Assembly: GCA_907165275.2 (NCBI GenBank)
Contig: OU015654.1
Coordinates: 13,905,501 to 13,969,500, forward strand
DNA from: Zygaena filipendulae
Taxonomy: Eukaryota > Arthropoda > Insecta > Lepidoptera > Zygaenidae
Length of the DNA stretch: 64,000 bases
Reading direction: 5' to 3'
Below the pieces are notes generated by a model, which was not told the DNA's origin, searched no databases, and saw only the letters and a program-made list of their open reading frames with translations. The position numbers were made by a program, and so were the translations under genes. How positions within the stretch are numbered: position 1 is the stretch's first letter; every line of letters begins with the position of its first letter. Below, piece after piece: positions 56,367 to 64,000 of this stretch.

Positions 56367-56562
56367 TAAACCGACTTCCGTTGTCTGTCTCCGAAACTCA
56401 TAAAGATCTTTATGAAATTTAAATGGGACCATTTTGGAATAAACCGCTTTCGAACACAAATAGAATTTTGCAGATTCGTCTACATATGATGGAGTTATGC
56501 CTGAACATACATATATATAAAACATCCGAATTGATAACATCCTCCTTTTGGAATTCGGTTAA
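56367..56562. mobile_element. Small element with AACCGACTTCC / GGAATTCGGTT ends
   Basis: Short inverted ends enclose about 195 bp. Related end motifs (CCTCCTTTTTGGGGAGTCGG) occur at 26092-26106 and 58256-58275, a common lepidopteran repeat end. Confidence 0.4.
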
Positions 56563-56565
56563 AAA

Positions 56566-56690
56566 CAAAGTCCTCCGCCGCGTCTGTCTGTCTGTTTTCC
56601 GTCTGTTCGCAATAAACTCAAAAACTTCTGGAGGGATTTTCATGCGGTTATCACCAGTAGATAGAGCGTTTTATGAGGAAGATTTAGGTG
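56566..56690 (+). mobile_element. Helitron-like 5' part
   Basis: AAAGTCCTCCGCCGCGTCTG with a (TCTG)n run. The CTAG end is missing. Confidence 0.5.
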
Positions 56691-57029
56691 TAGAATGTGT
56701 CAAGGATTTGTGTAAATTGGTTTAAAATATAACGACATTGTTGGAAGTGTCGGATAAAGTATTTACATTAAAATTTTGGATAATACTCATTGTTTGGAAT
56801 GCTTGCGCCAGTAACTCGCAGATTATTTAATTCTTTATTTGCTTTGTGTCTCGCAATTTCTCCCCTTTTCCCCAATGAAAACGTTTATGCACATTTACGT
56901 CAGCGCATGGCAACCCGATGAATAAATGAAGTGAGGGTTGTAAGAAAAAATGAATATTAATATTCTCACCGCAACTGCTACCTACGCATGTGAGAAAAAT
57001 ACGACTGATATAAAATCACAAGTATTTAT

Positions 57030-57180
57030 TCTGATGATCACGTCCACCGCGAGTGTCGCGCCATTATTGAACTCTGGAAGCCTGGAAATCACTGCAACTA
57101 AAACCTGGCGGGCCCGCCATCATCACGACGATCGAGAATCGCGCTGGTGCAGAAGTCCACGCAAGGTTAGTGTGCATGTC
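57030..57180 (+). other. GC-rich unique island with CGCAAG|GTTAGT donor
   Basis: An open frame from 56950 passes through a GC-rich part (ACCTGGCGGGCCCGCCATCA) and reaches a good donor at 57165/57166. The protein is not recognisable. A first exon of a plus-strand gene is possible but unsupported. Confidence 0.2.
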
Positions 57181-57269
57181 CTACTTCCTTTGATTCCCGT
57201 CAATTTTGCGAGACACGTAATTTATCGCTTTAACTGAGATCTATCGAAGGGTCCTTTATTAATTTGAAA

Positions 57270-57374
57270 TAGTTTCTGGCGTGATCAGAATGTAAAGACA
57301 TAGGGTACTTTTTGTCCCGGGACTTCCGCAGAAACCCCGAAAATAACGCGGGTGAAACCGCGAGGAACAGCTAA
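57270..57374 (+). mobile_element. Helitron-like 3' part
   Basis: CATAGGGTACTTTTTGTCCC to GCGAGGAACAGCTAA, directly followed by another copy. Confidence 0.55.
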
Positions 57375-57565
57375 TCCTACTAATATTATAAATGTAAAAG
57401 TGTGGATGTTTGTTACTCAATCACGCAAAAACGGCTGAACGGATTTGGATGAAATTTGGCATGCACGTTGTCAAGGGTACAGAAAAGGACATAGGGTACT
57501 TTTTATCCCGAAATTCGCGCGGTAACTCCGAAATTACCGCGGGTGAAACCACGGGGCACAGCTAG
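57375..57565 (+). mobile_element. Helitron-like, complete
   Basis: TCCTACTAATATTATAAATG start and ACGGGGCACAGCTAG end. Confidence 0.78.
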
Positions 57566-58033
57566 TATATCCATAATTAATTTTATTAATACTTCTGAGA
57601 CTGTGTGAATTCTTTTTTTGGATCGCCACATACCTATATAAGTACTTAGTGCTAATGCATTATTGGCAGTGTGTTCTTGAATGTATTTGAATGCAAATTA
57701 AGTACCGTGGATTATTCTTATAATGCATGTAATTTAAAGCCGCTGTTCTGAACGACTTTGATTACAATATCAAGATAATTTAATTAATTCTTTGAACAAG
57801 TCCTATAAATAAGAAAGTGCCTACGATCCGTTCAGATTATTTTAAATTTAGCGATTTACATGATACTGTATCGCACTTTTTGTTTCCTTAAACACATAAA
57901 ATATCTAATTAAATTCTCAAAGACAAAATGGAATTATTAATATTCAATTAGGAAGACATTAGTTAGTACTTACTCAAGATCATGAGAATTATAAAGTACT
58001 TGAATTACACTTCACTTATTTCAAATTTATTAT

Positions 58034-58252
58034 TCACTTGCCGTGCCCCGCGGTTTCACCCGCGTTAATTTCAGAGTTCCCGCAGGAATTCCGGGATAAA
58101 AAGTACCCTATGTGTTAATCTGATGTATAAGCTTTAATATTGTAAAGTTTCATTGAAATCCATTCGGCAGTTTTGCGTGAAAGAGTAACAAACATCCATC
58201 CATCCATCCATCCATACTTACAAACTTTCGCGTTTATAATATTAGTAGGATT
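58034..58252 (-). mobile_element. Helitron with internal (CATC)n
   Basis: TGCCCCGCGGTTTCACCCGC start, (ATCC)n at 58195-58213, GTTTATAATATTAGTAGGA end. Confidence 0.75.
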
Positions 58253-58347
58253 TTTAACCGACAAAAGGAGGAGGTTCTATGTTCGATTGTATGTATGTTT
58301 TTTTTTTTACACGAATGGATTTTTTCAATGGTTTAAGTACCTACATA

Positions 58348-58425
58348 AATTATTTTTATTTTTATTTTATTTTATTTTATTTGAACTTTATGATATCATG
58401 ATACAAAAGGCGGACTTAATGCTAC
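58348..58425 (-). mobile_element. LINE 3' end, minus strand
   Basis: Reverse of the 8092 family: CAAAAGGCGGACTTAATGC and a (TTTTA)n tail at 58350-58382. The fragment at 1-60 of the window (CAAAAGCAGACTTAATATC) appears related. Confidence 0.5.
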
Positions 58426-58489
58426 AGTGACCACAGCAAATGTTAATGGTTAATGGGATAAAAAAGAGGATTACTAATTAATCGGTAAT

Positions 58490-58703
58490 TCTACTAATAT
58501 TATAAATGTGAAAGCGTGGATGTTTGGATGTTTGGATATTTGGACGTTTGTTACGCAATCACGCAAAAACGGCTGAACGGATTTGGATAAAATTTGGCAT
58601 GCACGTTGTCAGGGGTACAGAGAAGGGCATAGGATACTTTTTATCCCGGAATTCCCGCGGGAACTCCGAAATCACTGTGGGTGAAACCGCGGGGCACAGC
58701 TAG
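58490..58703 (+). mobile_element. Helitron-like, complete
   Basis: TCTACTAATATTATAAATGT start and CGGGGCACAGCTAG end, with a GGATGTTTGGAT duplication near 58520. Confidence 0.78.
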
Positions 58704-59407
58704 TTTTTAAATAATCACCAACGATGCCGGTGAAAATCTGCATTTTATTTGTAGTTAACAAGTATCACAGGAAAGTTAGTGTGTTGTCATCCCCAATATT
58801 AACCCATAGAAAACTATGGAACGGAATCGTAATGTGTGTGTGAACTTTTGATTGGCCGATTTTAGGTGATCAGCAGGCCTAAGATGCTCGCCACGATATG
58901 TTTATCGAACGTAAGATAAAGACTAGACTAGATTCGGTTAAACATTTTTTGCTGCCGGTAGACAAAACGATATAATATGTCGACAAGAATCGATAAAATG
59001 GCGCGATAAAGTTTTATCGTGTTGCACGTCTTAGCTCTGCATGTGTCACGACGATCGATTCCTTAGTTTTCTATACGTTAACGATTGAAGGCCGCCAACT
59101 TGGCTAAGGGAGCTGACATCTGTGTGCGATGTACCCGTTTAATTCGATTATGTTAGTTGCACCCTGCCGGTACAGGGATATTGGGGTCAAAGTGCAGCGG
59201 CACGGACAACAATCGCGCCGACTGCGATCGAGTCGGATCGTAATCGATTTGTTCCACGATTGCATAACCGATCTGTCATGCTGGGTGGGCGGACTTTGAT
59301 GGCTGTTGGATCGAGTTCCACTTGTGATCCACGTTCAGTTCACACTGGAAAATGACCTAATGGCAACTAAACTTGTTGCTACATAAATTAACTAGATGTA
59401 TATTTCT

Positions 59408-59585
59408 TACTTGCTGTTCCTTGCGGCTGTACCCGCGTTAATTTCGGAATTCCTGCGGGAATTCCGGAATCAAAAGTTCTCTTTATCCATTTCTATACAC
59501 CTGACAACGTGTACGCAAAATTTCATGATAATCGGCTTAGAAGTTAAGGCGTAAAATCGTAATAAGAAACAATCTCACATTCGCA
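59408..59585 (-). mobile_element. Helitron-like
   Basis: TTGCTGTTCCTTGCGGCTGT start, CACCTGACAACGTGTACGC body, eroded 5' end. Confidence 0.6.
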
Positions 59586-59587
59586 TC

Positions 59588-59771
59588 TATCTAATATATA
59601 AAATTCATGTGTCACGGTGTTTGTAATTTAACTCCTCCGAAACGGCTCGATCGATTTTTATGAAATTTTATATGCATATTCAGTAGGTCTGAGAATCGGC
59701 AACTATTTATTTTTCATCCCGGAATCCCTGCGGAAACTCTAACGCGGATGATACCGCGGGGCACAGCTAGT
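59588..59771 (+). mobile_element. Helitron-like, TCTAATATATAAAATTC subfamily
   Basis: Clear TCTAATATATAAAATTCATG start and GCGGGGCACAGCTAG end, adjacent tail-out to the preceding copy. Confidence 0.72.
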
Positions 59772-59957
59772 AATATTATAATACCTACCTATAGTTAAGA
59801 CAAATCTTTTACATCCTCTTTCAACATCACAATGAGCTGATAGATAATTCGTGTTGCGTCAATTAACAAAAAACCGAGTTTGTATTAAATTGGTTAGCAA
59901 CGTTATTATTATTATTAAAACATACAAAACCTAATTATTATGTGAATGGTAGCACGA

Positions 59958-60048
59958 CATCGGCAGCTCCGTTGGTGTAGTAACTAAACCTGACTGCCAT
60001 GCCAGGTTGCGCGGGTTCGGTTCCCGCATAAGGTAAACATTTATATAA
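59958..60048 (+). mobile_element. tRNA-derived SINE head, truncated
   Basis: GGCAGCTCCGTTGGTGTAGT (A box) and GCGCGGGTTCGGTTCCCGCA (B box). It cannot fold as a normal tRNA with an acceptor stem, and is followed at once by a Helitron starting near 60050. Probably a different SINE family from 14302. Confidence 0.55.
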
Positions 60049-60049
60049 G

Positions 60050-60290
60050 ACTAGCTGTCCCGTGTGGTTTCACCCGCGATAATTTCAAAGTTCCCGCGGA
60101 ATTGTTCCATACAAACTTTGCAACCCCTTTTCATCCCCATAAGGGTTGAATTTTCAAACATCGTTTCTTATCGGATGCCTACGTCATACAAAGAAAACAC
60201 CCTACAAGTTTCAGGTCTCTACGACCGGCGGTTTGGGCTGTGCGTTCCATGATCCATCAGTCATTCAGGACAAAGCCTTTTATATGTACC
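60050..60290 (-). mobile_element. Helitron-like, CCTTTTCATCCCC subfamily
   Basis: ACTAGCTGTCCCGTGTGG start. The body (CCCCTTTTCATCCCCATAAG, GGTTTGGGCTGTGCGTTCCA) differs from the other copies. Confidence 0.55.
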
Positions 60291-61538
60291 TATAGATGAA
60301 CATTGGTCTTTTTTTTTATTTACTCACTATAATCTACGTCAAGGTTATAATTAATTAAATTTGAAATTCTAATGCACCAATGAAACTGCGGTTTAAGTCT
60401 TGAAAATTATTTGAGTCTGGTTCCGATTTTGAATTGACTTCGATTTGATTTCAATCTCAATTTAGTACTTTTGAACCAGTTCGAAATCAAATTGAGATCG
60501 TATTTGGAATCACTGAATTTTCGTCAGCTCCGCATGGCACTTCCGTTGACGTGATTAAACTATACGCATCAACTTCATATCTGTATGTAGGTTTACTGTA
60601 GACCCCACGTTTGTCACGTCACTTCCGTTGGCTGCGCGGGTAAAATATTAGTATGTCAACTAAAATGGTGCAAGATTTTGAATACAGACCTAAGAGTTGA
60701 GAGCGTATCGAGCTTGAATTGTCTTTGTAAATATGGGTCTTATACTTCTAAGTAATGAATACGAGTGTCTAAGTACGACATTGAACAAGTCTCGACTACG
60801 GTGCTAGATAACCTTTGCAATATAAACAAAGTAAATACACACCACTAGGGCTCAGCTCATTTACTTAGAAATTATTATTATGAGATATTGGACTCTATAA
60901 GAATATGAATAGCGTTTAAATTCCTCTATTGCATTCAATGTTTTACAATTTTATAATGTAGATTTAAGTGCGTATTCCGTTTCCATTAAATAACTTGATT
61001 GCTTTATTTTTATACTTATATACAATTTAGCTGTATTTGTGAATAAATTGGAAATATTAGGTGATAAAAAATTTTAGCGCTTTAAAATATACTCGATGAT
61101 GGTACGAAATGGTACAAAAACGTCCGGCACGTGAGCCGCATGTGCGAATGTTATACAACTCGCTCGACCGACCATCGGATCGAGCATCGGACCTACTTAT
61201 GCATACTAATCGATTACCATCATTCGCCACGGCTTTATCTGACGCTATAATTATACGTCGTGTCGAAATAACTCGGCTAGGCATAAGTATTGCTTACCAA
61301 ATAAAATGTTAGACATGAGTACCTACAATGTATTTGCGAATTTGAACCACAAAGATGCTTATTAGGTACTTAATTTCTTTTTGTTTTCAAATAAATAAAA
61401 CCAACAGATTGACATATCGATGCAAACTAAGGATGTGTTCACACTAGGCTAGCGGCGTGGCGACTAACTAGCGACTTTTATACATTTATCCGAAAACAAA
61501 AACTAGTTACAATTGAATTCAGAGTACATTATAACCAA

Positions 61539-61690
61539 AGTCAAATAATTTTATTTTAAGATTCTTGAGTATGGTTCTTTTATATGTTAATAAGATTACA
61601 ATAATTATGACAGCACCCACAAAATGTCTGCCCTTCACAGCTTCCTAGTTCTATGACTGGAGAGAAGCTGCGCAGCAAACAGTAGCACAC
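61539..61690 (-). mobile_element. LINE 3' fragment, minus strand
   Basis: Begins CCAAAGTCAAATAATTTTAT and includes TTCACAGCTTCCTAGTTCTA then GACTGGAGAGAAGCTGCG, matching 34714-34862. Confidence 0.4.
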
Positions 61691-61699
61691 TGACAGTTT

Positions 61700-62012
61700 A
61701 ATTGGCTACTTGACTTAATTTTTTTAATCCGTCGTGTAGATTAATAAAAAATATTGGACATGTATTTTTTCTTTTTTTACGTTACCAAAAAATAACGGCG
61801 ATGCATACATTGAGTCGAAATTTCGCGTGACGTCACTACTTTCGGTGCAGTTTGTACGGGGCTTATACCGAATAATGACGTCACGAGTCCCCCACCCTTT
61901 AAAGCGCTTTATCTTTTCATTAATTCCAAAAAAATTATGTCTATAATTTTTTTTTTTATAATTGACGGACTAATTAGAATTTTGATTTTTATACCCCGGA
62001 AAATACCCAATT
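61700..62012 (-). mobile_element. GACGTCAC-type MITE
   Basis: AATTGGCTACTTGACTTAAT start and AAAATACCCAATT end, with two TGACGTCA palindromes in reverse orientation. Confidence 0.72.
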
Positions 62013-63027
62013 ATTAAATACAGTTATAATAATACTACTGTATTTTATTCCGAATATTTAAAATATTTGAAAACGCACATTTCTCACACTTTTATAACAT
62101 TTATCCGCCGTGACATAACGGCAGAGGATGCGCATAGGTCACCAGAGGGCGTCGGCGTGGGATATCGACGCTAACCGACTCGACTCGATAATTCTCTAGC
62201 ATCGAATAATCGATTCGACACGGTGAGCGAGCCCATTGGTTCGACGCACCTCTAACGTTGCCACATAATCAGTTTATTACAGTTTTTTTTTTTTTTTTTT
62301 CATAAACAATGTCTTATTATGTTCTTTAAATCATAGCTCGTACCGATTACATGACGTATAGGTAACATTCTATATTTAAAAAATTAAAAAAAACATGCTG
62401 AGTCAGTTTTGAATAGCAAAGAATACAACTTTGTTTTTAAGCATCTGTCAGTTACACATGACAAGAGCTAAGATTTACCACGTAGTGATTATTTGCTCAG
62501 TGGATTTACCTAAATCTATCTGACTTCTTTGATTAGAATTATTTGATCTTCTTGCAAGGTTTTGGTTCGAACTTGGCTTTTTTTCACAACAATTTTTTTT
62601 GTGAGATTAAGTCACGTCTCTCGTGTCAACATAAACTTTAAAAAAACTTTACTTATTTATTAAAATCTAAAGAAAATTAAGTTTTTTCCATATTCAGGTC
62701 GAGTGTTGTTTCCAAATCGAATAAGGTATCAAATTTTAAAATCTAAAATTAACAATCGAATTAACGGAATTGACTATCGAGGTAATTAAAGTATAATAAT
62801 TGGAAAATTATAATCACGGTAAACGCGAATGTTTTGTCATGATAACAAAAGCTTTATAAATAGGTTAATAAAAAATGTTAACTGATATAAAGATAAATAA
62901 ATTACTCAATGTCTACCAAAAAAACTTGGTATAATCTTACAGTTTGCTACACGTTTCTCTTACGGTGGATCAACAGTTCTAGTTTTCATAAGAATTTCAA
63001 TAGAGATTCTCTTACACCACTTGTTAG
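62013..63027. other. No gene seen; GC-richer patch at 62100-62260
   Basis: The patch contains CGACACG|GTGAGCG on the plus strand and several CGA-rich motifs (TCGACTCGATAATT). It could be regulatory. Otherwise AT-rich with T tracts. Confidence 0.3.
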
Positions 63028-63322
63028 GATTCCGTACGTAAAGGGTAAAACGGGACCCTATTACTAAGAATGCGCTGTCCGTCCGTCTGTTCGTCAGTCA
63101 CCAGGCTGTCTCATGAACCCTGATAGTTAGACAGTTGGAATTTTCACAGATGACATATTTCTGTTGACGCTATAACAACAAATACAAAAAAAAAAAAAAC
63201 AAAATAAAATAAATATTTAAAGAGGTTCATCCAACAAACGTGATTTTTTCTATAGATAACGGTACGGAAGTTACGGAACCCTTCGTGCGCCAGTTCTACT
63301 CGCATTTGACCGGTTTTTTTAT
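63028..63322 (+). mobile_element. Lepidopteran repeat, TTCCGTACGTAAAGGGTAAA type
   Basis: It begins AGGATTCCGTACGTAAAGGG with ACGGGACCCTATTACTAAG and ends GGAACCCTTCGTGCGCCAGT and CCGGTTTTTTT, with an A-rich middle at 63180-63215. I recognise this from memory as a very common lepidopteran interspersed repeat. Class not determined. Confidence 0.55.
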
Positions 63323-63913
63323 TATGTTGTCTGTGACTACCACTGTATTTTATTTACTATACCTAATTAGTAATTAGTAAAATACTATTTCGATATCGCC
63401 GATACATTTTTTTATGATTACTTACTATTTGCGAAATAAAATAAATAACGGTTAGTACCTAAGTAAAGTCTTATCTACTTGTTAGTAAAGACAATAAATA
63501 AGTTAAACAGCCGAACGTTTGTAGCATATTATCTTGATGTACCAAATAGGTTATTGCAAGAATAAGCCATTTTTGTTATTTATTTTCTAAAAGTGTGATT
63601 TGCCAACGATTTCAACATATTTTGGGACGACTTAATAAGCAAATACCTACGTTGTTTGGTGTCACGTAGAGTTGCGAATGCACTGCAGGTGGGTCGCAAT
63701 GTTGGAGTTCGTTAATTGATGTTTGCTTGATGATAGAGCAGAGTGAAAACTCTATGGAAACGTGTCTTTTTTGTTATAATTAAAAACCAGTGTCATCTGT
63801 TTTTCTGTCGTGGGCAAATTATTTAAGTGGTCCGTTTTTAAACAGAGTGTTTACACAAATTGTAGGTAGGTATATGCGTTCTTTAGGTTTTTTAAACACC
63901 TTTATTATTGCTT

Positions 63914-64000
63914 ACTAGCTGTTCCCCGCGGCTTCACTCGCGTTAATTTCGGAGATCCCGCGGGAATTCCAGGACAAAAAGTACCCTCTGTCCTTCTCTG
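63914..64000 (-). mobile_element. Helitron-like, cut by window end
   Basis: ACTAGCTGTTCCCCGCGG start and TACCCTCTGTCCTTCTCTG at the last base. Confidence 0.7.

Noticed and set aside
56950..57237. 95-codon plus-strand frame with GC-rich middle
   Set aside because: No recognisable protein. A donor-like site is present, but there is no second exon. Kept only as a weak island.
59958..60048. Possible tRNA gene
   Set aside because: A and B boxes are present, but no acceptor stem or anticodon arm closes properly and SINE-like sequence follows. Called a SINE head.
1..64000. CRISPR arrays, bacterial operons, rRNA genes
   Set aside because: None present. Repeats are dispersed eukaryotic transposons and coding exons have spliceosomal borders.

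Overview
This window looks like a gene-poor, repeat-rich stretch of a moth or butterfly (Lepidoptera) nuclear genome. The evidence is the AT-rich background, GT/AG introns, and dozens of copies of the lepidopteran non-autonomous Helitron type. These copies start TC(C)TACTAATATTATAAA, contain the GGAATTCCCGCGGGAACTCC core, and end in a GCGGGTGAAACCGCG hairpin plus CTAG. The species cannot be named from sequence alone.

The only well-supported host gene lies on the minus strand between 6663 and 14271. Six consecutive exons join in frame into 1,169 residues of a receptor tyrosine kinase with a Thr/Ser/Asn-rich, mucin-like ectodomain, one transmembrane helix and a complete kinase domain. The family is closest to the insect Cad96Ca/Tie group (FGFR/RET-like kinases). 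The signal peptide and first exon(s) are not in the assembled part. They lie upstream (higher coordinates), either somewhere in the 50 kb of repeats or beyond the window. A second coding exon, the C-terminal end of an unidentified protein with 10-residue repeats, sits at 4597-5014 on the same strand, downstream of the kinase.

The rest is mostly transposable elements. At 40.1-43.0 kb there is a LINE of the R4/Dong type with an uninterrupted 922-codon frame (reverse transcriptase, CCHC finger, restriction-like endonuclease). It is inserted in a (TAA)n tract that lies inside an older Helitron. Around it are about 45 Helitron-like copies in both orientations, at least six families of miniature inverted-repeat elements (MITEs), tRNA-derived SINEs and truncated LINE 3' ends. 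One MITE family carries paired GTGACGTCAC palindromes. Two Harbinger-like elements are nearly perfect 237-bp palindromes. One is Tc1/mariner-like with TA ends.

Layout: 0-4.5 kb repeats; 4.6-5.0 kb orphan C-terminal exon; 6.7-14.3 kb kinase gene, with LINE, MITE and Helitron copies in its introns; 14.3-40 kb repeats with a few GC-richer unique islands; 40-43.2 kb nested LINE/Helitron; 43.2-64 kb repeats. I see no rRNA, functional tRNA or CRISPR array. The most interesting points are the tyrosine-free activation loop of the kinase, the nested and tandem element histories that can be read base by base, the CRE-like palindromes spread by one MITE family, and a perfect 29-bp hairpin at 45.9 kb.
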